The position numbers and the translations under genes were made by a program. This document shows, in pieces, positions 1-11,287 of a DNA stretch of 64,000 bases. The notes beneath the pieces were generated by a model. That model did not search any database, had not been told where the DNA came from, and saw nothing but the letters and a program-made list of their open reading frames with translations. How positions within the stretch are numbered: position 1 is the stretch's first letter; each line of letters opens with the position of its first letter. The DNA is from Zonotrichia leucophrys gambelii (lineage: Eukaryota; Chordata; Aves; Passeriformes; Passerellidae): assembly GCF_028769735.1 (NCBI RefSeq), contig NC_088171.1:144047917-144111916 (forward strand), in the 5' to 3' direction.

Positions 1-734
1 CTCGAGTTGTTCCAATGTCAGTGAAGGCTGGAGAGCCACTTTGCTGTAGGCAAGCATGCTGAGCAGTGTCTGATTTTAATACAAACCAAAGCTCTCCTCA
101 GCATGAGTGAAGGTTGCAGTGTTGTTCCTTCACGTCATGCTCGCTCTCCAGGGGTGTCTGGGTCATCTGTTGTGTGCACAGAGACATTGTCCTTCACCCA
201 TCAGGGCTCCAGCAGCTGCTCCTTGGTGTTCAGAAATGCAACCAAGGCCACAAGAGCAGGAGCCCATGCTGGGAGGGTGAACCAGAAAGCTGGAATTACA
301 GCACTTGGATCTTGGCCAGAAACACCAGGGTGAAAAAACGAACCCTCCAAATGAGCTACCGAGACCTTGTGCGGCGGTGACCAGCAGGATGTTTGTTTTC
401 CATCTCCTCCAAGGGACTGCACATACAGCCACAGTTTCCCATCTTGAAGCTGTGCTGGGACTTTTGTTCAGGACTGACTCAGAGGAAATGGTGCCACTCA
501 ATGGTAGCGCTCATTCAATGGTGAATCACTGTGTGACTTCCCCCAGTTTGGGGGTTGTCCTTAGAGACCTTATAGCTCATTCTGCAGCCTTCCTTCCCAA
601 TGGCTCGATGGGTGGAAGAGCAGGAGCTGTGGGATGGCAGCACAAAGAGCAGCAGGCAGGGCTCTGTGAGCCTGCTCACTGCCCCAGGCCTGCTCCAGCA
701 AACCAATACACATATGCTTAACTCTACACTTCTG

Positions 735-800
735 AGGCATAATCCCATTAATTTAAATGGGATTACTCATGGGCTTAAATTCCTGCAGGATCAGCAGTGA
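735..800. repeat. Relic of ancient amniote dispersed repeat
   Basis: A short stretch contains paired near-inverted words (CCCATTAATTTAAATGGG) followed by a phrase ending in CTGCAGGATCAG. This is like the decayed 'conserved CCATTGACTTCAATGG ... GGATCAGGCC' repeats common in bird, crocodile and turtle genomes. I cannot assign the family; it may be an old L3/CR1-like or MIR-like element. The call rests on recollected motif similarity only. Confidence 0.35.
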
Positions 801-1374
801 GGTCTGTTGCTGCAGCTGCTGGGTACAGTACAATTAATGGTGTAACAAGAGTTTTGCTCGTTCTATACCCAAGGGCTGCCTTGCTGAACATCAGCACTGC
901 TCATAGCCTCAAGCTTGAAAAATGAGCCCTTTTTCAATTCAAAGGTCTCCTGGGTTTTAGTTTTGCTTCATCTTCCTTTATCTGCAAACCAGTCTTTCCT
1001 AAATTGACCTCTCCTATGGTTTCTGCCTCTTCTTCATAGTCTCCAGGCTGCATGAAGGATTTTTGTCTCTACCACTGCTTGTGGATCAGTGGATCACCTT
1101 AACTGCCTTGATCAGTGCTGTACAGTGAAACACACACAAGCACAACCCACCCACCCCCGCTTATCTTCTTTAAACAAGCATATTTCCTCCTACTTAACAT
1201 CTTTCTGCTAATCTCCACCATCCTTCTAGAGCAGGCTGCCTCTGAAAAAAAGTAGCTCCTCTATTTGCCCTCAGGTCATTTTGTCATTGTATCCTACTGT
1301 CAGCCCAGGGGTAAATGCATTTTCTGCAAGAGAACAGTTAGTTAAAGCTGAGGATGAAAATATGACCTAAAAGT

Positions 1375-1387
1375 CCCCCCCCCCCCC
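1375..1387 (+). repeat. Poly-C run (13 C)
   Basis: Thirteen consecutive C bases are followed by GCCGGCCCCGC and then a T/A-rich tract. This is a simple repeat with probable length variation. No gene is associated with it. Confidence 0.95.
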
Positions 1388-4300
1388 GCCGGCCCCGCTT
1401 TTTTATATATAGATGAATATTTTATTTTCTATGTGGTAGCTGTTTTTCTATCTGAAATAATCTGGCCACTTATATTTTGAATGAATCAGTAAGGCTGTGA
1501 AGTTGGTGACTTTATTTTAACAAATAGATTAATTAAGTAATTAACCAATAGCTTGCATTTAAAGGCTCATGCACAATGTTAGTACATATAAGTAAGTCTA
1601 ACACATAGAATCAGGAGAGGCAGTCTCTGAGGGAAAGTGAATTGCTTTTGTTTAACTGCATGTACTTTAACATTTTGGGCTTAGAAAAAAATAATTCTCC
1701 CACTGGAGACCTTTTATGCCAAGTTTGAGCCTGGAGCAACTTTTTATGGCTCAGTTGCAGTAACCCCTTGAATATGGGGGTTTATAATGGAAAGTCTGAC
1801 GAGCTCTCAACTAAAGCACTTCTAACAGATGTTTCTGTAATGAAAGGGCTGTGCAGAACAGGCAACAGAGAGCAAACTGTATTTTGTATTTTGCAAAGAT
1901 TACAGATGATTGTGCACGATTTATAAAGCAACGGTGGCTTTAACCCAAAGTGGCACGCTCACACCAGGCTGTGCCCCGTGTGTATGCACACATTAAGAGC
2001 TGAGTGTTTCTCTAACAGAACCAGCTGTTGAATGTAGCTTTTGTATAGATTTTAAAATACAAGTCACTTTGCTCTTCTGAACAGTGATGGTGGTGACAGG
2101 TATGCTTTCATTCAGAGTGCCCTGAAGATGGATGATCAGTACTCCATTAAACTGGTGTGAGTAGAAAGCAGATTTTCTATGGCTCAGGGGAATTGATTTG
2201 ACACTTTTGGGACTTTCTTCTCTACACTGTGTCATCTCCAGCAGTCATAGATGGCAGAATGGATCTTCTGGTCTCCTCCAAGGGGTTGATTGGTGCAAGC
2301 TGAGTGCTCGGGATGTGCTGTGCTGCTCTGTCCCCATCTGGTTTGTGGGCCCTGGGGACAGTGCAGTTTTGAGCATATTGGGAGACTCTGGGGATGAAAC
2401 TGGGCAGAGAATCAGGAAGTTGTGTCCTCACAGCACATTCTAGCCTCAGAGACCCAGATGTCTTGGCCCTCAGTCACTGGAATGTTGAAGTCTGTCTTAA
2501 AACAGAATTATTAAGAAAAAAAAAAAAAAGAGCTCGAAACTCCCTAGAAAATGAGGTTTTATATCTGGAAATGTTACCAGAGGGTATTTTGGGTTTTGTT
2601 CTAATCTCCCTGCCAGTGCTCATTAAGTGGAGTGCAGAGTCACTGGACCATCATCTGAGGGTGTGTTTGATGGTGCTGTGGAGACATTGAGAGGCAGATG
2701 CAAGGCTTGCAGACCCTTCCCAGCCAGGATGCAAATGGCATTCTTATGTCACACACACATTGATTTGTTCCAAATGCCTTTTTTTTTTTATGATCATGTT
2801 TTGCCAGTCTGAATTCCTTTTGGGTGACAATATGTAATTAAGGTTCTCCTGGTTAATGCCCTGTTAATGTGCTGTACCCAGAAAAATGTGCTCCCTGGGG
2901 CTGTAAGCATCACTGCCTTGCAGGTAGTTTGGAGTAACTGTGTTCCCTATGTGAAAACTTCACTTTTCTCTATCGGTGCAAGGAGCAGAGGCATCTTTTA
3001 GTACTAAATGACTGAGATGAAACTGCTTACAGCATTCTTCATGTGACAGCAGAGGAGAAAAAATCCCCTGGACTGACTTTATCAATTTGCATTTGATACA
3101 GCATGTTATTTTTAGGGCTTAGTTAACATGAAAGCATGTGGGTTCAGGAGTGCATGCTGGGCTCCTCCCTGCCTTTACATTTTGTGCTGCAGTGGGCCTG
3201 AAAGGATTCCAGCTGCCCATTGTGACAAAGCCACTCTAGCCTTTCAGAGCAGCTTGTGGCATCAGTGCATTATCCTCTAAACTAAATTGCTCACTTGTGT
3301 CTGGCCAAGTGATTTTACCTTCTCAGTTATCTGCTCCATGGAAATTGTTTGCCTACTCTTCCATTTTCCTGACTGTCTTTGCTTTTTGTTTGTCATGGTT
3401 CTTCTTCCCAAGTGCCACCTGTGATGCATCAGAGCTGAAAGGGTTCCCCTGCTCCCCCAGGCTGCTGAGGAGAGCACAGCCTGCACTGGAGCAGGAGCTT
3501 CCTCATCACCTCCCTGTCCCTTGTATGTGGATTCTCTAGTTATGAGAAGCTCAACGTTTTCACCAGCCCACCCTTATCTCTCTGTTCTGGGGCTATCAGG
3601 AAGCAAGAGATAGCTTTTCTCTGAGTGAACCCAATAAATTTATCATAATGGATTCAAATGGAGGAAAGTTTTGTTTATCTTAGTGGAATGACAAATAAGA
3701 CAGTTATAACCACGAGCAGAGAGGAAAGCAAAACTGGAGCAGTGCAGGAGGGGTCTCTGGAGAGCATTCCCTCCAGCTTTCCCTTCATCAGCCACTGTGG
3801 CTTAAAGGGATAAACATTTTATGCCTTCTTTTGCCTGTGCCACAGCTGTCTCATCTGTTGGTAAATTTGGGCCTGTGCTGCTCTATCCTTAGCAGACCCC
3901 TAATAATCCTCCTCTGGAGGACCTGTTTTGATTTTTAAAGGATTAGATTTGGGGAGTAATAAGCTGTAATCAAAGTTCACTGCTCAGACTTAGGAACTGC
4001 TTATCTCTGATGTGCCTGCCAAAGCTGACTTTGGGCAAGGCACAGACATCCATATTTCAGTTGCCAAAAAACCAATGTCTCTTTTGGACTGAAACTTTCA
4101 GTAGCTCTGTTTCCATAACTATATGGAATATATGGAATATGCAAATAGCCAAATTCAAGCTCACAAAAAATATTGTCATTAAAATACATTGATGCTATAT
4201 ATATTATTTTAGTGGGAAAGACTTGACAGCATATTGTACTTAAGTGACTGATAGTTGCATCCACCCCAAGTGATCAATACTAGGTCAAATCTGACCAATG

Positions 4301-4884
4301 GCAGGGAGTGATTTTCACTGCTTACATATGAATATTATATATTTGTTTCCCCCAGTGCAAAGCATTTCCCCACACTCAGTATTTTAACCACCTCTTCCAC
4401 TGTCTGGCTTCTAGTCAGAAGGCTGTGGAGGTTTCCAGAGGAGCCTCAGTGAGCTCATCCATCCATTTGCTGACCACTTGAAATGCTGAATGTCTTCTTG
4501 TTATTTATACTTTCCTTTTACTGAGGCTCATATATGAACAATAAATTAGCTGAGAGTGCACAGTAACACATTCTGAACCAACCCTTAAATTTATGAGTGC
4601 ATATATAAGAACCTCCATAAAAATGTATGAGGGCATTGCAGGAGTTGAGGGGGGGTTGCTGCACTTGGTCTGTACAAAGGGAATCTGAGACTAGTAGGGA
4701 ATCAAACCTTTTAGTGCCCAACCTTTTAGAGTGTGAGTGATAATGATAGCTTTTAACCAGCAGCAGCATCTTGGTTTGTGACAGCATTAGTTTCAACATT
4801 TTATTGTCTTGATGCAGCTCATGGTAGCAAAGTGGCCGTGCAAATGAGGAGCAAGGGTTAATTTCTGGCTGCCTTTAAGCTGAT

Positions 4885-5022
4885 GGCAGAACTCCTGATG
4901 ACTTCAAAGGGTGAAGATCTCACCTCAGGTTTCAGCTGGTGTAAGTTGACATTCCTTCATATACTTCAATAAAATCAATGAAGCCCTGATGATTTATTGC
5001 AAGTGAGAATCCAGCCCTAAGG
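4885..5022. repeat. Relic of ancient amniote dispersed repeat
   Basis: The stretch holds decayed words such as GATGACTTCAAAGGGTGAAG, CAGCTGGTGTAAGTTGACATT and AATCAATGAAGCCCTGATGA, ending in GAGAATCCAGCCC. The order and spacing match the ancient amniote repeat with 'GACTTCAATGGAGC...CAGCTGAGGATCTGGCC' wording. The family is not assigned and the ends are approximate. Confidence 0.4.
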
Positions 5023-5467
5023 CTGTTAAGGACTCTAATGTATAAAGCTATAATTATGGAACCATAATTCCATCAAGAGCTTTGGGCAATATCATGGGCC
5101 AGAGTTAAGTGAATTGTGCAAATAAATGTAATGGTCTTGCAGTGCAGTGGAAATACCTCTCTCTCTCTAGCTAGAACTATTAGCACAAAGATATTAAAAT
5201 ATATTTTATCCAATCACAGCAATAATTGGAAAAGAAATATTAGCTGCAGATGTGAGATTTCCAGGGCACTGAATCGAAACATGCATTTTGTGGAGGGTTC
5301 CCTGCACTGCTGTGATAACTCAAAGCAGTTATCAAAACTCCTCTTGATTTTTATATTATTTATCATTATCAATCAGCTTTGATAGGATGGCTCAAATGTC
5401 AATTTCCTGCTATCTGGATGCATCCAGATAGCACCTAGGTGTTTGGCCTGGTTTAACTCTGCAATGT

Positions 5468-5731
5468 AAGGATGAGAGCTAATGGCCTCCAGTACCACCA
5501 GGAGAGATTTCATTAGATATTATTAAAAAACTTTTCACAGAGAGGGTTGTAAAGCATTGGAACAGAACTGCTGATGGAAGTGGTGAAGTCACCATCCCTG
5601 GAAGTGTTGAAAAGGTGTAGATATGGCACCTAAGGACATGATTTAATCTTGAACATGTCAGTGGTTCTAGGTTGATGGTTGGACCTCATGATCTTAAATG
5701 TCTTTTCCAAACTTAATGATTCATTATTCTA
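5468..5731 (+). mobile_element. CR1 LINE, 3' end (5'-truncated)
   Basis: This is the last part of a chicken-repeat-1 (CR1) non-LTR retrotransposon in plus orientation. Diagnostic phrases occur in the right order: AATGGCCTCCAGT, then TTCACAGAGAGGGTTGTAAAGCATTGG-type wording, then CACCATCCCTGGAAGTGTT. Next comes the GTAGATATGGCACCTAAGGACATG-type segment, then GGTTGATGGTTGGACCTCATGATCTTAAATGTCTTTTCC. The degenerate terminal octamer repeat (AATGATTCATTATTCT) closes it. Severe 5' truncation is normal for CR1, which primes from its 3' end and leaves no poly(A). Only non-coding 3' sequence is left, so it encodes nothing. It is decayed relative to the phrases I recall, so it is an old copy. Confidence 0.85.
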
Positions 5732-7573
5732 AAGCAACAGCTGTGTGTGCCTGACAATGTGCCTGAATGGCAGGAGTGAATGGAGCCCCACCCAGGGAAG
5801 AGGGCTCTGTAGGTGCCTGGGATGGAGGGGCATAGATTGGGTAGGATGAAATGGATAATCTGCTCTTCCACCTCTTTTCAGCCCTCTTTCTCCATTCTAT
5901 TTATAAATCTGTACCTGGATAATTAGTCTCCCAATTAGACAAAGGCATATACAAATACTCAAGTCAATCCTGTTCTTGCATATACAAACTGGGTATATAA
6001 AGATGTGTGTGCACCAGTGGGTCTTCCTTCATTTAAAAATCAAATCTCTGCTGGTCTCTCTGCAGCCTTTTGGGTCTCTGAAGATTCAAGGAAACCCAGA
6101 TGTAATTAATCTTCACTTGGAAGATGCACCTGAATCACAGCCCTGAGTCTCAAGCAGTCTGAGCAAACACATGGATCAAGATTCAGTTTGGACTCAATGT
6201 GATAATTCTGAGGATACAGCTCTCTCTTGACTAGGAAAAGCACACTTTTTGTGAGTCAGTCTCTTAAAATCAAGGCAGATAGAGGAAGAAATGAAAAAAA
6301 AAAAAAAAGAAACTTTGGAAAAGTGAAAAGCTTTGAACAAGATATTTTCCTCTTCTCATTTGCTCATGTAACAGGATTTTTCAAATAATATAGCTGTTGG
6401 GCATGAGATATCACTCACAGCTCCAGGTATTTGTTGAAAAGTGACTTCAGATTCAAGTCTCCCTTGTGCCACAGTAAACTTTATTTTGTCTGTATTTGCT
6501 CAGTTGAAACTGTAAAGAAAATAAATGACAGATTTCCTCTGTGGAAAAGTTCTGCAGAATTTAACATTGCTGAAGGATCATGAGGATCTTCAAGGACAGG
6601 GAAGTGTAGAAAAAATCAGAACTATCCCCTGAAATTCAGCAGATTTCCTGTCTATTCTACAGCATTTTATATGCAATTTCCTGTTAGAATTAAAATTATT
6701 AAAAAGCCCCCAAATAGGCATTAACAAGGATGGAATTTCCTATTAAGTTGTGAAGGACTTTTCCATAGGGAATGTGGCAGGTTAACTGCAGCATCTGAAA
6801 ACTTTGGATCTGACATATGGTGGACTGAGTGGCAGTGAGAGCATCTGCCCTGGAAGGTCTGCAGCAGCATCCCTGAGTGCAACTCCTGTGTTCCATTTTC
6901 TGCAAATGAAACAACCCCAGCCAGGCTCTGATTCAACACTTCTGTGCTCTTCACCATAGAACCAAATCAGTCTCTGGAAAAGCTCAGTTCTGAGTCTCGT
7001 TGAAGTCACTAAAAATGAGGCACATAGTGGAAGTAAATTACTCATTTATGCAGTGCTTTGCTGTGCCAGGCTTAGGCCTGATCCTAAAATCTAAGTGCAG
7101 CTTTTTTCTGCCTTCTGTAGGCTCTAGGGCAGGTGCTACAACAGCATCTCCCCCTCACTAGGATATATAACAGGTTATTCCACCCACTGGGTTTCTCACA
7201 GGATGCAGAAGAAGTGACTGCAGCCTGAGGCTGAAGACATATGCACAAGTGAGATAAAGATCATATATGGGGATTTGAAGTGAGACTGTCCTAGTTTATA
7301 CAGCTGAAGATCTAATCCTGCCTGCCTAATAAAACAGTTAATCTTCAAAATCTTGATAGACTGTGCAAAAGGAGCTCAAAACTGGCAATTAGCTCTGTTT
7401 TTAAAATACTCCAGGCATACATTTTAAATATCTGCACATAATTCTGGGGAAGTGATTCATAGCCATGCAGGGGAACCTGAGGATGCCTCAGAATAAGTTG
7501 GACAGCTGATAGCATACATCAGTTCCTCTCAGGAACAGAAACCCAATTTTTATTGAATCCTCAGATAAGGAAG
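5732..7573. other. Non-coding stretch, no gene seen
   Basis: Nothing gene-like is visible. There is a 15-base A run at 6294-6308 without an upstream AATAAA, so it is not obviously a retrocopy tail. Another ancient repeat relic lies near 6985-7092. Confidence 0.6.
6985..7092. repeat. Relic of ancient amniote dispersed repeat
   Basis: The words CTCGTTGAAGTCACTAAAAA, TTACTCATTTATGCAGTGCTTTGCTG and TTAGGCCTGATCCTAAAATC are arranged as in the old amniote 'GAAGTCAATGGGA...ACTCA...CAGTGCTTTGCTG...GGCCTGATCC' repeat. The family is not assigned. Confidence 0.4.
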
Positions 7574-8102
7574 TGTCATGGTTTAACCCTAGACAGCAAC
7601 CAAGTTGCTCACTCACTGCCCCATCCCTAGTAGGACGGGGAGGAGAATCAGAACCCCATGGGTTGTGATAAGAGCAGTTTAATAATCCAAGTAAAATAAA
7701 ATAAATTAAAATAGTAATGAGAGGAGAGATAACAAAAAGAGGGAGAGGAATAGAACCCAAGAAAGACATGGTACAATTGCTCACCACCCACCGACCAAGC
7801 CCAGCCCATCCCTGAGCAGTGATCAGCCCTCTTTCAGCCAGCTCCCTCCAGTTTATGCTCTGAGCCTGGCATTCCAGGCTGTGGAATATCCCCTTGGCCA
7901 GTCCAGGTCACCTCTGCTGGCCTTGTCCCCTCCTGGCTCCTGGTGCAGCTGCTCACTGCAGAGCCCAGGACACTCAGAAGTCCTTGTCTCAGGGAAAGCA
8001 CTGCTCAGCATCAACCAAAGTTATTCTCATACTGAATCTGAAACACAGCACTGCACCAGCTACTAAGAAGAAAATTACTCTATCCCAGATGAAACTAGGA
8101 CA
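7574..8102 (-). mobile_element. Solo LTR of an avian endogenous retrovirus
   Basis: This is a 529-bp solo LTR, bounded on the plus strand by TGTCATGGTTTAACCC and GAAACTAGGACA, so it carries TGTC...GACA terminal inverted repeats. I recognise it as the widespread avian LTR that reads TGTCCTGGTTTCA...TTAAACCATGACA in its sense orientation, which is minus here. An ATTAAA poly(A) signal (complement of 7678-7683) lies near its sense 3' end. The flanking bases are GGAAG before and GGAAA after, a 5-bp target-site duplication with one mismatch, as expected for an old insertion reduced to one LTR by recombination. CpG is nearly absent, also fitting an old copy. No internal retroviral genes remain. Confidence 0.9.
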
Positions 8103-8506
8103 GGAAACCTCTTCTTTATATGGAAGTCTTATCAGAACTGAGTGGGATCACATGCTTCAGTACCAAGTCATCACCAAGTCTCTCTTACCCCCATACACAT
8201 TGCTGCATGTGTTGCCACACACCTTACAATGCTGAAATATGGTTGGTTTACTTGGCTGCCCTGTGTCATGTGATTTACTGAACTGTGTTGATGCATATGG
8301 ATGCTTAATTGAAATATGTATAACTTTAATAAAGCTCTAAATAAGCCCAAGGAGCAGACTCCAAAAACAAATTTTCATGGTCAGAATAGTCTGTTTTCTA
8401 GTAGAAGAAGCAATGTGTATTGTTTGTGGGCTAGCTTTGCTCTGGCTTGCTCTTCAGGCTGCTCACAGGTCCTGCATGTGGTGAGCCTGAAGGCAGTGGA
8501 GAAGTG

Positions 8507-8554
8507 GCTGGTGTGGCAGGGGACAGCAGGGCTGGTGTGGCAGGGGACAGCAGG
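8507..8554 (+). repeat. 24-bp tandem duplication
   Basis: Two identical copies of a 24-base unit, starting GCTGGTGTGGCAGG, lie head to tail at 8507-8530 and 8531-8554. A shorter repeated word, GCCATCAGCAG, occurs twice just downstream. It is a small minisatellite and probably length-polymorphic. Confidence 0.95.
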
Positions 8555-8727
8555 GCCATCAGCAGAGGACCGCAGAGCCATCAGCAGGGCCGTGGGCACA
8601 TCCCCTTGCTGTCAGTGCTGTGGGATCCCAGGCACTGCTCCAGCATCCCAGCAGGGCTGCATGGAAACACCTGCAGCTCCTTCCTGGCATTAGCAAGCCA
8701 GGCTGGGCAGAGAGCAGGGACCAGCAG

Positions 8728-8787
8728 TGCTGGGGGATGCAGGTGGGGGCTCAGCCGTGCTGGGGGATGCAGGTGGGGGCTCAGCAG
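8728..8787 (+). repeat. 30-bp G-rich tandem duplication
   Basis: Two copies of a 30-base unit start at 8728 and 8758, and they agree over 28 bases. Each unit carries two GGGGG runs separated by eight bases, so the pair holds four G5 runs within 60 bases, with loops of about 8, 12 and 8 bases. That arrangement could form a long-loop G-quadruplex on the plus strand. Confidence 0.95.
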
Positions 8788-11180
8788 ATGGGTAGGCGTG
8801 CAGCAGGAACCCCCCAGCCCCTGGCTGCAGCAGATGTAGCGGATGTGAACTTGCTGAATAGACTCATGCTCAGATCAGTCATGGCTTCAGCTCCAGCAGA
8901 GATTGCTTTTCCCAGAACAGCAGCCCTAAAAAATTCTCCCACACCATTGGCATTTTGGAATAGCCCTTTGAATCACAGAAGTCCTCTATTAATCTGAAGA
9001 TACTGAAAACATATAATCTCTGTTTTGACTGATAAATTAAATACTGTTAGGAGATTTTCCATTTTAAAAGCACTGGAAGTTGTCTGTGCTGTTAGAAAAG
9101 TCTCCAGCGCATTCAGGAAGCAGCATGGGTCAGCCACCTCTCCCAGCAGGAAACTTGGAAGAGGTTACGCTGTTCTGGAGAGCAAAAAAGCTCAGAAGTA
9201 CAGCTGCAGGCTATTCTAAGCTGGTTGGCCTCAGTGACAGAGAAGGGGCCTGGGCATGGTCCATTTGTTACCAGAGGTGCAGCTGCTGTGTCCCCTGGAG
9301 CACCATGTATAGTGAGGAGACCTGGCAGGGTATTGCTTGCAGGTGGGCATGAGGAGCACCCCACCACAGGGCTGATGGGGACTGGAGACTTCATCCAGCC
9401 TCACAGGAGCTTCCCCAGCACCCACACATTACCATGTCCCATTCTGCAGCCTCTGGCTTGAAGTGGGACACCTAAAAGAGGGCCCATTTCAGTGTAAAGG
9501 CACAAAAACACCCTCCCTGCAATGGTTTCAGTCAGTGCCACTAAATGAACTGACAGAGGACCAGGCACAAGGGCAGAACAATCATATCTTCAGTGAGAGA
9601 GCTGATGGGGGCTCCATGCTGTGCTTTGGGGCAGAAGCAGGGACATGAGGGCTGGCAGCAATGCCACAGCCAAGGGGTGAGCAGCTCATCCCAGCACCTG
9701 TGAAAACCTGGGCTTTCTGCTGGTGAAGACCTCGTAGGAGTACTGGGGTTTAGCCAGCCCCATTTGGGCAGGGACCAAAGATCAAACAATGCCACCCACG
9801 CCTGTTTGCAAGCTCAGGCTACATCACTTGTTCAGTTTTTGTTTCTGCTTTTGGAGGATTATTGAGGATTTGTCATGGGGAGCAATGAAGGTCTCTCCTG
9901 AACTGTCTGGATATGCACCAGCCAATGCAAACCATCTCTCTTGAGCTTTTCAGGTCACTGCACAGCCCCAGCAGAGCAGGATGGAGACTTTCCCATTGCC
10001 AGGCAGCTCTCTGTGAGGAGCTGAGTGCTCCCAAGCGCTGCCCACACTTGCCTTCCTCATGAGTGGGAGCTCCTGCCTTTTCCCACCACTCCCCATCTCC
10101 TCTTACACCTTCCCTGTCCTTTTCCTGCAAGATTGTGCTCCAGTGCAGTGAGCAAACCAATGAAAAATTATGTTTTTAATTAGGGTTTGATACTAATTGC
10201 CTTCAGTGAGGCTATTTTCACATCACAGCTGACCAAAGCCAGAAGACATTAAGTCTGTCTCCCTAATAAATCATTCCTCCTGCTCCCCAGGGTTGGAGAT
10301 GGAGAGTGAATAGGCAGTGCACACAGCACCAGCCTAATTGTCTCCTAAAATATGCAGGCAACTCCCACAGCAGTCAACAGAAAGGCTCGTGTGCATCTGA
10401 GGGGGCCTTGTGTTATTATTGATGCTCTCACACTAAGGGGCCCGTTGTTGCCTCCCCCACCCCTCCATAGCTCTGGCAGGAGTGTTTCCATGTCTGCCAG
10501 CCAGGAGGATGAGCTGGAAGCAGATGAAGAGGAGGGGGTATCTTTTAAAAGCCAGACAAAAGAAAGCTCAGCCCTCCCTTTGCCTACTTCCAGTCCAAAA
10601 ACAAAGGCTGGGCATAAATCTTCCATTTCCACTGACTGGCCAGGTTTGGAGAGAGAGATGCCAGCCAGAGATCTCTGACACAATTAAAAAATCAAAAGGC
10701 TTCTGTGGATAAACACTGGTTTGGCACCATAGACTGACAAATCCTTCCTTAATCCCTATGAAACCTCTCAAACCAGGCTGTGGGATCTCAGGATTTGAAT
10801 CCTGGGATGCAGGGCCCCCGGGACCACCCTTGGGGGGCCCGGGAGTCCTGGAATGTTGCCAGAAGTGTCTGGTGGCAGGACTTTGACCCTACACGGGAGA
10901 CGACACCTTTATGAAGATAAGAGGGCCTCACCGGGGTGAAGAGTGGAAAGATTAGCTAATTAGAGGGTGAGAAACAGGGTTTAGGATTTATGTACAGGGG
11001 GGTTTAGAGGAGTAAGATGGAGGAATTGGGGTGTGTCCTACCCTCCTTCTTCTTCCTCCTCTCCTCCATCTTCTTTGGCCACGGTGGCACCTTTGGATTG
11101 GTTATTACTAAGAGTACACCGAGTTATAAGAATAGATGGTATTGGGGAAAAATGATAAATATTGTATACGTAACTAGGGG

Positions 11181-11186
11181 TATAAA
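11181..11186 (+). promoter_or_regulatory. TATA box of the LTR promoter
   Basis: TATAAA lies in the middle of the LTR, about 100 bases upstream of its AATAAA signal, the usual spacing for U3/R organisation. It marks the likely retroviral transcription start about 25-30 bases downstream. Whether it is active now is unknown. Confidence 0.6.
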
Positions 11187-11281
11187 GATACGTGGCGGTC
11201 CGTGGGACGGCACAGTGTGCCCATGGCTGACTGCTGAGCAGATCTCTGGTGGCTGAAAGAACATCTTTTAGATAAACAATT

Positions 11282-11287
11282 AATAAA
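11282..11287 (+). terminator. Poly(A) signal of the LTR
   Basis: An AATAAA hexamer sits at the expected place between R and U5 of the LTR. It could end transcripts that read into the element on the plus strand. Confidence 0.6.

Larger units (their letters stand above)
1..5467. other. Non-coding stretch, no gene seen
   Basis: I see no gene here. Open frames are all below about 140 codons and resemble no family I know. The window opens with an XhoI site (CTCGAG), which may be chance or a clone end. There is a 13-base C run at 1375-1387 followed by a short GC-rich patch, and a 14-base A run at 2516-2529. Two relics of an ancient dispersed repeat are listed separately. The sequence is best read as intergenic or intronic. 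Confidence 0.6.
8103..10778. other. Non-coding stretch with a GC-rich tandem-repeat patch
   Basis: There is no recognisable gene. The segment around 8440-8850 is clearly more GC-rich than its surroundings and contains the two short tandem repeats listed separately. Open frames across it are products of those repeats. The remainder to the LTR at 10779 is plain sequence. Confidence 0.6.
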
